From Pseudidiomarina piscicola (GTDB taxonomy: Bacteria > Pseudomonadota > Gammaproteobacteria > Enterobacterales > Alteromonadaceae), in NCBI RefSeq assembly GCF_902806985.1, contig NZ_CADCXY010000003.1, forward strand, positions 1-64,000: 64,000 nucleotides of DNA. The letters are read 5' to 3'. Under the pieces are notes generated by a model that made no database searches, was not told where the DNA came from, and worked only from the letters and a program-made list of their open reading frames with translations. The translations under genes were made by a program, and so were the position numbers. How positions within the stretch are numbered: position 1 is the stretch's first letter; the number at the start of each line of letters is the position of its first letter. Of this stretch, positions 27,928 through 38,429 are shown in pieces.

Positions 27928-29145
27928 ATGTCTGAAGTATTCGAAGTAGTCGACAACTTTGACAGCGATGCAGAGATAAAAGTAATTGGTGTTGGTGGCG
28001 GTGGTGGTAATGCCGTCAAGCACATGATTACCGAGTCTATCGAAGGAGTGCAGTTTTTAGCTGCCAACACCGATGCGCAGTCGCTGCGAAACCATGGTGC
28101 ACACGTCACCATTCAATTAGGTGACGACATCACCAAAGGCTTAGGTGCTGGCGCAAACCCAGAAGTTGGGCGCCAGGCCGCTGAAGAGTCTCGTGAAGAG
28201 ATCAAAAAGCACCTGCAAGGCGCTGATATGATCTTTATTGCTGCGGGCATGGGCGGTGGTACCGGTACAGGTGCTGCACCTGTGGTAGCTGAAGTGGCGC
28301 GCGAACTCGGTATTTTGACCGTCGCCGTAGTCACTAAGCCTTTCCCATTCGAAGGCCGCAAACGGATGGCGATCGCCGATGAAGGCATTGCGCAACTAAG
28401 CCGTAATGTTGACTCATTGATCACCATTCCAAACGAAAAGCTGCTGAAAGTGTTAGGTAAAGGCACCAGTTTGCTATCTGCGTTTAGCGAAGCGAACAAC
28501 GTACTTTTAGGTGCGGTGCAAGGTATCGCTGACTTGATTACACGTACAGGTTTGATCAATGTCGACTTTGCTGACGTAAAAGCAGTCATGCGTGAGATGG
28601 GCACGGCCATGATGGGTACCGGTATTGCGACGGGCGAAGAGCGCGCGCAAGAAGCGGCGGAAATGGCAATTAACAGCCCATTGCTGGAAGATATCGACTT
28701 GTCAGGCGCCCGCGGCGTGCTGGTGAATATCACCGCCGGCATGGATATGAGCATTGATGAGTTTGAAACCGTTGGTAATACGGTGAAAGCCTTTGCTTCT
28801 GAGAATGCAACGGTGATTGTCGGTACGGTGATCGATCCAGAAATGTCAGAAGAAATGCGCGTGACAGTTGTGGCGACCGGCATTGGTGCCGAACGCAAAC
28901 CGGATATCTCGTTGGTGAATAACGCCAATCGTGAGAAACAGCGTGACGCCGGCTACGGTCGTTCAGCGGGTTACCAAGGTAGCGGTGCAGCAACGGCACG
29001 CGTGTTAGACGAAGCGCCGGAAGAACTCGAGCAAGAAAGCTATGACACGCACGCAGAAAAGCCGGCCGCGAAGCCACAGAGTCAGAGTAACAAGGACATG
29101 GATTACCTTGATATTCCGGCATTTTTACGACGTCAAGTTGACTAA
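27928..29145 (+). CDS. ftsZ: Cell division GTPase FtsZ
   Basis: FtsZ is the tubulin homologue that forms the division ring. The 405-residue product has the GTP-binding signature GGGTGTG at 109-115 and the N-terminal [15 protein letters not shown]. The T7 region [11 protein letters not shown] is present, and a variable linker of about 60 residues leads to the conserved C-terminal peptide [14 protein letters not shown]. That peptide binds FtsA and, in some relatives, ZapD, which is also encoded here. An AAGGAG site lies upstream. Last gene of the dcw cluster. Confidence 0.98.
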   Translation: MSEVFEVVDNFDSDAEIKVIGVGGGGGNAVKHMITESIEGVQFLAANTDAQSLRNHGAHVTIQLGDDITKGLGAGANPEVGRQAAEESREEIKKHLQGADMIFIAAGMGGGTGTGAAPVVAEVARELGILTVAVVTKPFPFEGRKRMAIADEGIAQLSRNVDSLITIPNEKLLKVLGKGTSLLSAFSEANNVLLGAVQGIADLITRTGLINVDFADVKAVMREMGTAMMGTGIATGEERAQEAAEMAINSPLLEDIDLSGARGVLVNITAGMDMSIDEFETVGNTVKAFASENATVIVGTVIDPEMSEEMRVTVVATGIGAERKPDISLVNNANREKQRDAGYGRSAGYQGSGAATARVLDEAPEELEQESYDTHAEKPAAKPQSQSNKDMDYLDIPAFLRRQVD

Positions 29146-29180
29146 GACTTAGTAAAAATTAGGTAAAGCAGCCAACAAAA

Positions 29181-29209
29181 TTGCGGAAAAAGCAATTTTT
29201 CGGTAAACT
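29181..29209 (+). promoter_or_regulatory. Candidate lpxC promoter overlapping a weak hairpin
   Basis: TTGCGG (29181-29186) and TAAACT (29204-29209) have a 17-bp spacing and precede lpxC by about 50 bp. The same stretch contains an AT-rich inverted repeat, AAAATTGC/GCAATTTT (29177-29199), ending in five T. It could weaken read-through from ftsZ. Both calls are tentative. Confidence 0.4.
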
Positions 29210-29257
29210 ATTGCGCCTTTTACTGGTCAGACGACATAGTGAGAATGAGAGCGAGCC

Positions 29258-30169
29258 ATGAAACAACGCACAATTAAACAGCCGATTGCGTCCACAGGTG
29301 TGGGCCTGCATAAAGGCAACAAGGTTCAATTGACCCTGCGTCCGGCACCGGCAAATACCGGTCTGGTGTTTCGTCGTGTTGATTTGGAACCTGCGGTCGA
29401 TATCCGTGCCAACGCTGAATTGGTGCGCGATACACGCATGTGTACCTGTTTGATCAACGACGATAACGTTCGTGTCTCAACGGTCGAGCATTTGCTTGCC
29501 GCAATTGCCGCGATGGGCATTGATAATCTCATTATTGAAGTCGACAGCCATGAAATTCCAATCATGGACGGTAGCTCGCATCCTTTCATTTACCTGCTAC
29601 AGAGTGCGGGCATCGAAGAACAGGGCGCAGCGAAGAAGTTTATCCGAATTAAACAACCGGTTCGGGTTGAAGAAGATGACAAATGGGCGGAACTACTACC
29701 CCACGATGGCTTCCGCATTGATTTTGCCATCGACTTCGACCATCCGGCGATTGCTGATACCAAGCAAACAGTCAGCATGGACTTCAGTACCTCGAGCTTT
29801 ATGAAAGACATCAGCCGCGCGCGTACCTTTGGCTTTATGAAGGACATCGAGTTCTTGCGTGCCAATAACCTAGCGCTTGGTGGCAGCTTTGATAACGCTG
29901 TGGTACTTGATGAATTCCGCATTTTGAACAGTGACGGCTTGCGTTACGACGATGAGTTCGTCAAACACAAAATTCTTGATGCCGTTGGCGATTTGTACAT
30001 GGGTGGTCATTCAATTCTTGGCCACCTGCGTGCCTTCAAATCAGGCCACGCACTGAACAATCAGTTACTACGTGAAGTATTGCAAAACCAGGAAGCTTGG
30101 GAATTCGTGACCTTCGAAGATGAAGCCGTTGAGTCGCCAATTACCTTTGCCAGCCCGGTAACCGCCTAA
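29258..30169 (+). CDS. lpxC: UDP-3-O-acyl-N-acetylglucosamine deacetylase
   Basis: LpxC catalyses the committed, zinc-dependent step of lipid A synthesis. The 303-residue product begins [20 protein letters not shown] and has the zinc-site histidine in [11 protein letters not shown]. It also has IMDGSSHPF, and the C-terminal [20 protein letters not shown] block with the other zinc ligands and the catalytic histidine. It follows ftsZ, as in most gammaproteobacteria. Its level in E. coli is controlled by FtsH proteolysis; that cannot be judged here. Confidence 0.97.
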   Translation: MKQRTIKQPIASTGVGLHKGNKVQLTLRPAPANTGLVFRRVDLEPAVDIRANAELVRDTRMCTCLINDDNVRVSTVEHLLAAIAAMGIDNLIIEVDSHEIPIMDGSSHPFIYLLQSAGIEEQGAAKKFIRIKQPVRVEEDDKWAELLPHDGFRIDFAIDFDHPAIADTKQTVSMDFSTSSFMKDISRARTFGFMKDIEFLRANNLALGGSFDNAVVLDEFRILNSDGLRYDDEFVKHKILDAVGDLYMGGHSILGHLRAFKSGHALNNQLLREVLQNQEAWEFVTFEDEAVESPITFASPVTA

Positions 30170-30232
30170 GCTCTGCTGTTGTGGCTCGAATCTAAGGTTC
30201 GGGCCCAGCTCCAATCTGTTTGTAATTCCTTT

Positions 30233-30697
30233 CTACGGATGACTGTATTTGTCGGCAAGTGCCAGTAGCTGCGAGCGTAACGGCTCTTCGCACAGTTGCG
30301 CCTGCTCGCGCAGCTTGCGTACGGTATCTGACTCTTTTACCACAGGTTTTGCAGCGGCTGCCGGTGCTTTGGTAGGGCTGACATTACGGCTAGGACGAAT
30401 GCGGATCTCAAGGGATGTCACGGTAGGCATAGCATGCGTTTGAAAATGCGTTATAATGCCCGCCTGTTCGGTTTTTAGGCGCTGTGCAACGGCCGCCGAT
30501 GAAACCTGAAGAATAAGGGACGGTGCGCGAACCGCTAATACCTCACATTGGGGCAGCAACTGTTGCAACGACTGTTTTTCGAACCAGTCGCGTAATAGCT
30601 GTTGCCAGCGTAGATGTTGCTCGGTAAAGTCAGCAAACTGTTGTAGTCGCTGGCTGCCTAACAATTGATCTAGTTTTTTTGGTCGGCGACGTGGCAT
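30233..30697 (-). CDS. dciA: DciA-like (DUF721) protein
   Basis: A 154-residue protein of the DUF721 family. DciA is the ancestral bacterial loader of the replicative helicase DnaB and replaces DnaC where that is missing. The N-terminal domain has the family pattern around RLQQFADFTEQHLRWQQLLRDWF and the LAVRAPSLILQVSSAAVAQRLK core (about 50-85). A basic, Ala- and Pro-rich linker leads to a helical tail. It lies on the opposite strand between lpxC and an M23 peptidase gene, a known place for it in Alteromonadales and Vibrionales relatives. Confidence 0.82.
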   Translation of the reverse strand: MPRRRPKKLDQLLGSQRLQQFADFTEQHLRWQQLLRDWFEKQSLQQLLPQCEVLAVRAPSLILQVSSAAVAQRLKTEQAGIITHFQTHAMPTVTSLEIRIRPSRNVSPTKAPAAAAKPVVKESDTVRKLREQAQLCEEPLRSQLLALADKYSHP

Positions 30698-30735
30698 AGC
30701 CCTACTATCTTAGTTTTAAAGCAACGAGAGGTTGC

Positions 30736-31671
30736 ATGAGTTTAACAGTCTTCTATAGAGGCTCCAAAGTAAAATTTGGGCTACGCCTGAGCCGCCGACG
30801 GTTAGCGTCGCTGGCCGCCGTTATGAGCATAGCTGTGCTCATGATGGTGCAGCCGTGGCGCTACTTGGTGACAAACCAGCCGGGTGAAGTGCGGCATCGA
30901 ATTAGTACAGAGCAAGTGCAGTTAGCCGCACAGTCGCAGGCAGTGCAGCAAATTAAAGCCGATACGGAAAAGAAGCTGACCGCCATGACCATCCAACTGG
31001 GCGAAATGAAAGCCAAGTTGCGTCGCTTAGACCAGTTAGGTGGGCGGCTCGCGCGCAGCGCTGAAATCGATGCGGATGAGTTTGCCGGTAACGACGGCGC
31101 TACTATAGCTATGGGTGGGCCAGAAGCCTCGATTTTAGATGCGCCCGATATGGGTGCTGGTGACGTAATGGCCGACCTTGAATTAGTGCTTGCGCAACTG
31201 GACGACAAACAAAAACAGCTTGCGCTACTTGAATCTGTGCTAATGAATCATCATATCTCTGCAGAGAGCTTTGTGGCAGGGCGCCCAGTTGATGGCGGCT
31301 GGCTAAGTTCACATTATGGTGTACGCAAAGACCCTTTTAATGGGTCGCCAACCATGCATAACGGTATTGATTTTGCGAACTTAGCGGAAGATGCCGGTAT
31401 TTTTGCAACCGGTGCAGGCGTTGTCACTTGGTCAGGTGAACGCTACGGTTACGGTAAGTTGGTCGAGATTGACCATGGTGGCGGGTTAAGAACGCGTTAC
31501 GGTCATTGTGCTGAACTTTTAGTACAAGAGGGCGATGTTGTGACACGCGGTCAAGAAATCGCGAAGCTGGGCAGTACAGGACGTTCTACAGGGCCGCATG
31601 TGCACTACGAAGTATTGCGCAACGAACGCCATATCGACCCCAGTAAGTATGTTTATCGTGATGCTCGTTAG
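30736..31671 (+). CDS. M23 (LytM-type) peptidoglycan endopeptidase, membrane-anchored
   Basis: A 311-residue protein with one N-terminal membrane helix (about 26-45), a coiled-coil region (about 60-180) and a C-terminal LytM domain (about 190-305). Zinc-site residues are intact: the HNGID motif after MH (HxxxD) and the GPHVHYE motif (HxH), so it is probably an active DD-endopeptidase rather than a degenerate activator. It stands immediately ahead of secA, where enterobacteria have secM. The start is at 38 bp from divergent dciA. Not assigned to a named E. coli protein. Confidence 0.88.
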   Translation: MSLTVFYRGSKVKFGLRLSRRRLASLAAVMSIAVLMMVQPWRYLVTNQPGEVRHRISTEQVQLAAQSQAVQQIKADTEKKLTAMTIQLGEMKAKLRRLDQLGGRLARSAEIDADEFAGNDGATIAMGGPEASILDAPDMGAGDVMADLELVLAQLDDKQKQLALLESVLMNHHISAESFVAGRPVDGGWLSSHYGVRKDPFNGSPTMHNGIDFANLAEDAGIFATGAGVVTWSGERYGYGKLVEIDHGGGLRTRYGHCAELLVQEGDVVTRGQEIAKLGSTGRSTGPHVHYEVLRNERHIDPSKYVYRDAR

Positions 31672-31709
31672 AGCATTGCTATCACTTAAATACAGGATTA
31701 AATAATCAC

Positions 31710-34445
31710 ATGTTTGGTAGTCTTTTCCGCAAAGTATTTGGAAGTCGCAACGACCGCATTCTTAAGGGATTGCAGAAACAAGTCGCGGCGATTAATGCCT
31801 TAGAACCAGAATTTGAAGCTCTCAGCGATAGCGAACTCAAACAAAAAACAGCTGAATTCAAACAACGTCTGGGCAAAGGTGAAACCCTTGAACAACTGCT
31901 TGTAGAGGCTTTTGCGACGGTTCGTGAAGCCAGCAAACGCGTCTACAATATGCGCCACTTCGATGTGCAGCTCGTAGGCGGTATGATCCTAAACGAGAAC
32001 CGCATCGCCGAAATGCGTACCGGTGAGGGTAAAACCCTTACCGCAACCTTGTCGGCCTACCTTAACGCCTTGTCGGGCGATGGCGTGCACATTGTGACCG
32101 TGAACGACTACCTCGCGCGTCGTGATGCGGAAACCAACCGTCCGTTATTTGAGTTTCTTGATATGACCGTGGCCTTTAACGTGCCAGGCATGCCCCATCA
32201 AGAGAAGCAAGAAGCCTATCAAGCCGATATCACCTACGGTACCAACAACGAGTTTGGTTTCGATTACCTCCGTGACAACATGGCGTTTTCGCCTAAAGAG
32301 CGGGTGCAGCGTAAACTGAATTACGCCATCGTCGATGAAGTCGACTCGATTTTAATCGATGAAGCACGAACGCCATTGATCATCTCAGGAGCTGCGGAAG
32401 ACAGCTCTGAAATGTACCAAAAAATGAACGAAATCGTACCGCTGTTGACCCGTGCTGAAGAAGAAGACACGGAAGAAAAACGCGGTGAAGGCGATTTCAC
32501 CATCGATGAAAAAGCCAAACAGCTGCACTTAACCGAAAATGGCCAAGAGAACGTCGAAGCCATTTTGAAAGAGCGTGGCATTCTCGGTGAAGACGAATCG
32601 CTGTACTCGGCGGCAAACATTACCTTGTTGCACCATGTAAACGCTGCCCTCAAAGCGCACCATTTGTTTCAAAAAGACGTTGATTACATCGTTAAAGACG
32701 ACCAGATCATCATTGTTGATGAGCATACTGGACGCACCATGGAAGGTCGTCGTTGGTCGGAAGGCTTGCACCAAGCGATGGAAGCCAAAGAAGGCGTGAA
32801 GATTCAAAACGAAAACCAAACCATGGCGTCGATCACCTTCCAAAACTACTTCCGTTTGTATACCAAGCTGGCAGGTATGACAGGTACGGCCGACACCGAA
32901 GCCTTCGAGTTTCAGTCGATTTACGGCCTGGAAACCGTGGTGATTCCAACCAATCGTCCGATGGTGCGTGACGACCGCCCTGATTTGATTTTCATCACTG
33001 CCGAAGAAAAGTACGAGGCCATTATTGCCGACATCGAAGAGTGTCGGGCGAAGATGCAACCGGCACTGGTGGGTACTATTTCGATTGAAAGCTCAGAGCT
33101 GTTGTCCAACGTTCTGCGCAAGAAAAAAATTCCTCATGAAGTACTGAACGCCAAGTTCCACGCTAAAGAAGCACAAATCGTCGCGCAAGCGGGTATGCCG
33201 GGCGCCATTACCATCGCCACCAATATGGCCGGCCGTGGTACCGACATCGTGCTCGGCGGTAACTTACAGGTTGAGATTGAGCAACTGGAAGAGCCAAGCC
33301 AAGAGACCATTGATAAAGTCAAAGCTGAATGGCAGAAGCGTCACGATCAAGTGGTTGAAGCCGGCGGTTTGCATATTATTGGTACCGAGCGTCATGAATC
33401 ACGCCGTATCGATAACCAGTTACGGGGCCGTTCAGGGCGCCAAGGTGACCCAGGCTCAACGCGCTTCTATTTGTCCTTAGAAGACAGCTTGATGCGTATT
33501 TTCGCCTCTGAGCGTATGGCTGGGTTAATGAAGCGTCTCGGCATGAAGCGTGGCGAAGCCATTGAACACCCATGGGTCACGCGCGCGATTGAAAACGCCC
33601 AACGTAAAGTCGAAGGGCGCAACTTCGACATGCGTAAAGCCTTGCTTGAATTTGATGATGTGGCCAACGACCAACGTAGCGTGGTGTACGAGCAACGCAA
33701 CGAGCTGTTAGACGAAGGCGACATTTCAGAAACCATACAAGTGATCCGCAGCGATGTCATAGAGCAGGTTATCGCTGAGTATATTCCACCGCAATCGTTG
33801 GAAGAAATGTGGAATGTGCAAGGTTTAGAAGAGCGCTTGCGCTCAGACTTTGACTTACCACTACCGATTCAGCAGTGGTTAGACGAAGACGATAACCTGC
33901 ATGAAGAAAACTTGCGCGAGAAAATCGCCGACGAGCTCGATAAAGCCTACGCAGCGAAAGAAGAGCAAGTTGGCAAAGAAGTACTGCGCCAGTTTGAAAA
34001 AGCCATCATGCTGCAAAGCCTCGATTCTCATTGGAAAGAGCACTTGGCGGCAATGGATCACCTGCGTCAAGGCATCAACTTACGTAGCTATGCACAGAAG
34101 AATCCGAAGCAAGAATATAAACGTGAAGCATTTGAGTTGTTCACCGATATGCTCGAGGCTTTGAAGCTCGATGTGGTGACCATTCTAAGCAAAGTGCGGG
34201 TGCGTGCTGAAGAAGACGTTGAAGCCGTTGAAGCCAAACGTCGCGAAGCGGCTGCGCGCCAACAGCAAGAGTTCAAGCACGAGAGTGCTAGTGCCACCGC
34301 CAGCGCTGAAGCAGAACGTCCAGCGGCGGCACCGGCGGCCACAACACCACCAGAGCCGGCACAAGCTGGACCTCGCGTGGGCCGTAATGAACCTTGCCCA
34401 TGTGGCTCGGGTAAAAAATACAAACATTGTCATGGCAAACTCTGA
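31710..34445 (+). CDS. secA: Preprotein translocase ATPase SecA
   Basis: SecA is the motor that drives proteins through SecYEG. The 911-residue product is full length. It has the Walker A loop [11 protein letters not shown] near residue 105, the DEAD-like [29 protein letters not shown] and the [20 protein letters not shown] region. The C-terminal zinc-binding tail [16 protein letters not shown] also binds SecB. The tail is preceded by an Ala/Pro/Glu-rich linker. Its stop overlaps the mutT start by 14 bp. Confidence 0.98.
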   Translation: MFGSLFRKVFGSRNDRILKGLQKQVAAINALEPEFEALSDSELKQKTAEFKQRLGKGETLEQLLVEAFATVREASKRVYNMRHFDVQLVGGMILNENRIAEMRTGEGKTLTATLSAYLNALSGDGVHIVTVNDYLARRDAETNRPLFEFLDMTVAFNVPGMPHQEKQEAYQADITYGTNNEFGFDYLRDNMAFSPKERVQRKLNYAIVDEVDSILIDEARTPLIISGAAEDSSEMYQKMNEIVPLLTRAEEEDTEEKRGEGDFTIDEKAKQLHLTENGQENVEAILKERGILGEDESLYSAANITLLHHVNAALKAHHLFQKDVDYIVKDDQIIIVDEHTGRTMEGRRWSEGLHQAMEAKEGVKIQNENQTMASITFQNYFRLYTKLAGMTGTADTEAFEFQSIYGLETVVIPTNRPMVRDDRPDLIFITAEEKYEAIIADIEECRAKMQPALVGTISIESSELLSNVLRKKKIPHEVLNAKFHAKEAQIVAQAGMPGAITIATNMAGRGTDIVLGGNLQVEIEQLEEPSQETIDKVKAEWQKRHDQVVEAGGLHIIGTERHESRRIDNQLRGRSGRQGDPGSTRFYLSLEDSLMRIFASERMAGLMKRLGMKRGEAIEHPWVTRAIENAQRKVEGRNFDMRKALLEFDDVANDQRSVVYEQRNELLDEGDISETIQVIRSDVIEQVIAEYIPPQSLEEMWNVQGLEERLRSDFDLPLPIQQWLDEDDNLHEENLREKIADELDKAYAAKEEQVGKEVLRQFEKAIMLQSLDSHWKEHLAAMDHLRQGINLRSYAQKNPKQEYKREAFELFTDMLEALKLDVVTILSKVRVRAEEDVEAVEAKRREAAARQQQEFKHESASATASAEAERPAAAPAATTPPEPAQAGPRVGRNEPCPCGSGKKYKHCHGKL

Positions 34446-34833
34446 TCCGCTGCACGTTGCCGTTGGTGTCATTGAAGGCACCGACGGTCACGTGTTCATA
34501 AGCAAACGCCATCAAGCACTGCATCAAGGCGATAAGTGGGAGTTCCCCGGCGGTAAAGTTGAGGCTGGAGAAACAGTCTACGACGCGTTGGTGCGTGAGC
34601 TCCGCGAAGAATGCAATATCGAGGTGCAGTCGGCCTCGCCGTTAACGGTGATCCATCACCAGTACCAAGACAAGCGAGTGATGCTGGATGTCTGGCGGGT
34701 AACGTCTTTTAGCGGTGAAATTGGTCAAAACGAAGGTCAGGAGTGGTTGTGGGTACCAATTTACGCCTTGGGCGCCTATCAGTTCCCCGAAGCGAATCAA
34801 GCTATTATTGATCTTTTAGAAAACCCTCTGTAA
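34432..34833 (+). CDS. mutT: 8-oxo-dGTP diphosphatase MutT
   Basis: MutT removes oxidised 8-oxo-dGTP from the nucleotide pool. The ATG at 34432 gives a 133-residue protein starting [16 protein letters not shown], the normal length; sequence upstream in the same frame is antisense-like noise within secA. The Nudix box reads [20 protein letters not shown], with catalytic glutamates intact; the usual Gly after EEx is Asn (EECNI). It overlaps the secA 3' end by 14 bp, so it is probably translationally coupled, as in related genomes. Confidence 0.93.
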   Translation: MANSDPLHVAVGVIEGTDGHVFISKRHQALHQGDKWEFPGGKVEAGETVYDALVRELREECNIEVQSASPLTVIHHQYQDKRVMLDVWRVTSFSGEIGQNEGQEWLWVPIYALGAYQFPEANQAIIDLLENPL

Positions 34834-35664
34834 TCACGGGCAGAGTGCCAACTCAAACTCGACATCGTTTTCAAAAGAGGCCTTGCCCTGTTGTGGCGCA
34901 CAACTTAAGAAGCGAATGCTAAACCTTTGTTTATGCCCACTTATGACCGGATAAGCTGGTATCGCCTCAGGTACTCGAATCCGCAATAGGCTTAAGGGTT
35001 CCGTGCTTTCTTGCAGTAATCCGCCTTCGGCCACCACCCATTGAAAATGGGCTTGCCCGCGCAGCAACTCTAATTCCAGCTCGAGCCCATTAAATAAGAT
35101 CTCAAACTCATGCCACCAACGCTGGCAATCTTGATCACGCTTTTGTTGCGCTTGGTGTAACCAAAAATGCAGTTGCGGCACATCAAAATTACAGGTGCCG
35201 CCCGGCATCCCGAAACGCTGGCGCGTCACGCTAAGTAAGCGGTCTTGTTTTAGATGGCTGCCAATGCGGGTCAACGGCTGGATACTCTGTATTGCGTGTT
35301 GTACGCGCTCGGCTAATGCTGTTACTTGTTGCTGATTGACGTCGGGGTGTTGGGCCCATACTTGTAACTGTGCGCGCCGGCGGTCTAAGTCTTTCTGTAC
35401 GTCGGTACGCACATCGCTGCGTTCGCAGAGCTCGAGAATAGCGAATAGGGCATCGAAATAACGTGAATAGTTCGTGGCATCAACCGATTGCTGCGGTTTG
35501 AGCAACTGCTTTAAGTGTTCTAAGCGCAGGTAGGTACGTATCCGCTCATGTAACGGATATTCGTAATTAATGGTGGCGCCTTCGGTTTTTACTGTCATCG
35601 GCTCTATGATAACGGCTTCTTCAGCCGTTGCAATGCTGTCAAACAAGTCGCTTTGGTGACTCAT
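34834..35664 (-). CDS. zapD: Cell division protein ZapD
   Basis: ZapD (YacF) cross-links FtsZ filaments by binding the FtsZ C-terminal peptide. The family core begins INYEYPLHERIRTYLRLEHL and includes the NFDVPQLHFWLHQ and FNGLELELELLRGQ segments. The ATG at 35664 is preferred because TGGAGA lies about 6 bp upstream, giving 276 residues; this adds a 30-residue N-terminal extension relative to E. coli ZapD. An internal ATG at 35598 gives a more usual N-terminus but a weaker ribosome site. It starts just after coaE and abuts the mutT stop on the other strand. Confidence 0.9.
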   Translation of the reverse strand: MSHQSDLFDSIATAEEAVIIEPMTVKTEGATINYEYPLHERIRTYLRLEHLKQLLKPQQSVDATNYSRYFDALFAILELCERSDVRTDVQKDLDRRRAQLQVWAQHPDVNQQQVTALAERVQHAIQSIQPLTRIGSHLKQDRLLSVTRQRFGMPGGTCNFDVPQLHFWLHQAQQKRDQDCQRWWHEFEILFNGLELELELLRGQAHFQWVVAEGGLLQESTEPLSLLRIRVPEAIPAYPVISGHKQRFSIRFLSCAPQQGKASFENDVEFELALCP

Positions 35665-35665
35665 C

Positions 35666-36283
35666 TCAAGTCTCCAGGCTTTTACTTGAGCCAGCCACGC
35701 GTTGTAGGTACTGCTGGTGGAGCTTTTCAACCTGCGCTGGCAGCTGCGACACTGCGCCATTGTTGTCAATCACGTCGTCGGCGGCGGCCAAACGTTCAGC
35801 GCGTGAGGCCTGTGCGGCAATAATTTGCTCTACCTGTGCCGCGCTTACCTGATCTCGCGCTTGAGTGCGCTGGCGTTGCGTGGCTTCGGTCACATCCACC
35901 ACTAATACGCGATCACAAAATTGGGTGAGTTTGTTTTCAAGCAAAAGGGGGGCCGATAAGATTACATAGGCCGAGGTTGCTGCGTGTAACTGCTTAAGCA
36001 TTTCTTTACGAATAAGCGGGTGGGTGAGCGCATTGAGCCATTGTTTTTCTTCAGGCTCGGCGAAGATTTTTTCGCGTAACCAAGCGCGGTTGAGGCTGCC
36101 GTCTTGTTGCAGCGCTTGACTACCATAGCGCGCCTCAACGGCTTCCAGTGCGGGACTGCCTTTATCAAGGCTTTGGCGGGCAACCACATCGGCGTCAACC
36201 ACCTGAATGCCATGCGCGGCAAACAGATCAGAGACGGTTGTTTTGCCCGACCCAATGCCGCCGGTTAAGCCCAGTACCCACAT
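35666..36283 (-). CDS. coaE: Dephospho-CoA kinase
   Basis: CoaE phosphorylates dephospho-CoA in the last step of coenzyme A synthesis. The 205-residue product starts [20 protein letters not shown], with the P-loop GGIGSGKT near residues 8-15. It has VVDADVVARQ, the HPLIRKEM block and VLVVDVTEATQRQRTQARD. The ATG at 36283 overlaps the pilD stop (TAATG). The order pilD-coaE-zapD is conserved in gammaproteobacteria. Confidence 0.96.
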   Translation of the reverse strand: MWVLGLTGGIGSGKTTVSDLFAAHGIQVVDADVVARQSLDKGSPALEAVEARYGSQALQQDGSLNRAWLREKIFAEPEEKQWLNALTHPLIRKEMLKQLHAATSAYVILSAPLLLENKLTQFCDRVLVVDVTEATQRQRTQARDQVSAAQVEQIIAAQASRAERLAAADDVIDNNGAVSQLPAQVEKLHQQYLQRVAGSSKSLET

Positions 36284-37185
36284 TAGATGCGCACTAGCCC
36301 CCAATACCAGTGTAGCAGTGGTTCACCCCAGAGCAGGGCAATCACACCGCCACAAATCAAAAATGGACCAAAAGGAATCGGTTGGCCACGCTGATTACGT
36401 TGTAACACTTGTAAGGTAATGCCCATCACCGCGCCACTAAAGGCGGCCGCTAGTACGATCACCGGTAACAGCGTATAGCCGGCCCAAGCACCAAAAGCCG
36501 CCAGTAACTTAAAGTCGCCGTAGCCCATGCCTTCTTTACCGGTCAATAGCTTAAACGCCCAATACACTGACCACAGAAACAGATAACCGGCGATAGCGCC
36601 CATCACCGCGTCAGTGAGGGGTACGGGCCCGCCGCCCCAAGCGACGAACAGCCCGAGCCATAACGTAAAATAGGTTAACTGATCGGGTAGCAGCATGTGG
36701 TCATAATCTATAAAGAACATGCTGATAAGCACGGCGGCAAACACCATATAGTAAAGCGCTGGCCAACTGGCGCCGAAAAACCAAGCGATGCTGGCGAAGG
36801 TCACACCGGTGAGCAGCTCAATGGCTGGGTAACGCAGTGAAATAGGCGCTTTGCAGTGGCGGCACTTGGCCTTCAATAAGAGCCAGCTCACCACTGGAAT
36901 ATTGTCGTACCACTTTATCGGGTGCTTACATTTGGGACAGTGTGAACCGGGCGTGGCAATACTAAAGGCTTCTATCTGCGGTGGCTGCTGCTGCGGCGGT
37001 GGCTGGGAGGCCGCTTCGTCGGCGGTCAGTGCTGCACATTCCCGCTGCCATTGGCGCTGCATCATTACCGGTAAACGGCCGATCACCACATTCAAAAAGC
37101 TACCGACGACCAACCCTAAAACCAAACCTAAGAACAGCGTTAAATGGCTAAACTCTGGATATAATTGACTTATTTGTTCGAGCAT
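36283..37185 (-). CDS. pilD: Type IV prepilin peptidase/N-methyltransferase
   Basis: PilD cleaves the leader from type IV pilins and type II secretion pseudopilins and methylates the new N-terminus. The 300-residue membrane protein carries the two CxxC pairs of its cytoplasmic domain ([13 protein letters not shown] and [10 protein letters not shown]). The two catalytic aspartates are in [14 protein letters not shown] and the [14 protein letters not shown] motif (GxGD). About seven or eight hydrophobic helices are present. Overlaps pilC and coaE by one base each. Confidence 0.96.
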   Translation of the reverse strand: MLEQISQLYPEFSHLTLFLGLVLGLVVGSFLNVVIGRLPVMMQRQWQRECAALTADEAASQPPPQQQPPQIEAFSIATPGSHCPKCKHPIKWYDNIPVVSWLLLKAKCRHCKAPISLRYPAIELLTGVTFASIAWFFGASWPALYYMVFAAVLISMFFIDYDHMLLPDQLTYFTLWLGLFVAWGGGPVPLTDAVMGAIAGYLFLWSVYWAFKLLTGKEGMGYGDFKLLAAFGAWAGYTLLPVIVLAAAFSGAVMGITLQVLQRNQRGQPIPFGPFLICGGVIALLWGEPLLHWYWGLVRI

Positions 37186-38420
37186 TAACCGACCACCGCA
37201 CCAAGGTTAAAGATAGGTAGGTACATGGCGACAATAAGCCCACCCACGAGTATACCAATGACCACCATGATCATGGGTTCTAGCAAGGCGGTCAAGTTAT
37301 CCACTAGATCATCCACTTCGCGTTCGTAAACGTCGGCAACCTTGGCCAACATATCATCGAGGGAGCCCGCTTCTTCACCGATATACACCATTTGCGTGGC
37401 CATGGTGGGGAAGATATCGGCGTTGATCATCGCCGTGTTCATTTGCATACCCGAGGTGACATCGCTTTGGATGCGGTAAATGGCATCACGGTACACCGAG
37501 TTACCAGAGGCACCCGCGGCCGACTCTAGCGCACTAATCAGTGGCACGCCTGCGGCAAAGGTGGTGGAGAGGGTACGGGCAAACCGAGCAACTGCGGCTT
37601 TGTCTAAAATCATGCCCACCACTGGAATTTTAAGCGATAAGGCTTGAACTCTATCGCGAAACCTCTCGCTTTTAACCATTGCGCGGGCAAACAGCCAGCC
37701 GAGCACCAAGAAACCGGCGATCACATACACCGCGTAGGCCTGCATGATTTCGGACAAGCGCACCACAAATTGAGTCATAGCTGGTAGTTCGGCGCCAAAG
37801 TCGGAAAAGACACTCTCGAACTGAGGCACGACATAAATCAGCAATATCATGGTGACAGCGATGGCCACGACAATGACCGCAGCTGGATAGACCAAGGCTT
37901 TTTTAATCTTGGCTTTTAGCGCTTCGGACTTTTCGCGATAGGTGGCGATGCGGTCAAAGATCGCCTCTAACGAGCCGGACTCCTCACCAGAATTGACTAA
38001 ATCGCAATACAGCGGGTCAAATACCTCGGGGTGTTTACGCAAGGCTGCAGCCAACGGTGACCCTGAGCCAACATCGTCGGCAATGGTCAGCATCAGGTTG
38101 CGAACTTTAACGTGATCGGTACCCCTAGCGACCATCTCCAGGCCTTGCAAAAGGGGAACACCGGCTTCAAGCATGGTGGCGATTTGGCGGGTAAACAGCG
38201 CGATATCGGCGCCTTTGATTTTCTTGTGGCCGAATAAGGGCTTGGCTTTTTTTTTCACTGAGCGCGGATTAATGCCTTGATCACGCAAGCGTGCTCGAAT
38301 TTCTTTCTCATTGTCACCGCGTAAGATGCCCTTAACCTTTTGCCCCTTACGATTGAGTCCGTGCCACTGAAACTCATTAAAGTCTTCTAGCTTTTTTATT
38401 TTTTTAGTTGCAGTTGCCAT
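37185..38420 (-). CDS. pilC: Type IV pilus inner-membrane platform protein PilC
   Basis: PilC is the inner-membrane platform on which the assembly ATPases act. The 411-residue product has the two repeated T2SSF domains (about 75-200 and 275-400), each with conserved helices. Motifs include [39 protein letters not shown] and [21 protein letters not shown]. The ATG at 38420 has AAGGG upstream; a TTG two codons earlier is possible. It follows pilB after 9 bp. Confidence 0.96.
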   Translation of the reverse strand: MATATKKIKKLEDFNEFQWHGLNRKGQKVKGILRGDNEKEIRARLRDQGINPRSVKKKAKPLFGHKKIKGADIALFTRQIATMLEAGVPLLQGLEMVARGTDHVKVRNLMLTIADDVGSGSPLAAALRKHPEVFDPLYCDLVNSGEESGSLEAIFDRIATYREKSEALKAKIKKALVYPAAVIVVAIAVTMILLIYVVPQFESVFSDFGAELPAMTQFVVRLSEIMQAYAVYVIAGFLVLGWLFARAMVKSERFRDRVQALSLKIPVVGMILDKAAVARFARTLSTTFAAGVPLISALESAAGASGNSVYRDAIYRIQSDVTSGMQMNTAMINADIFPTMATQMVYIGEEAGSLDDMLAKVADVYEREVDDLVDNLTALLEPMIMVVIGILVGGLIVAMYLPIFNLGAVVG

Positions 38421-38429
38421 GGTCAACCC

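Noticed and set aside
28113-28928. A 271-codon reading frame antisense to ftsZ
   Set aside because: It lies wholly opposite a certain gene, has Ser/Ala/Pro-rich composition typical of antisense frames, and no family resemblance.
30183-30209. Possible terminator after lpxC
   Set aside because: The GGCTCGAA/TTCGGGCC pairing needs a G-T pair and no T run follows, so the support is too weak.
34204-34431. N-terminal extension of MutT into secA
   Set aside because: The extra 76 codons are basic, low-complexity out-of-frame secA sequence; the normal MutT start is at 34432.
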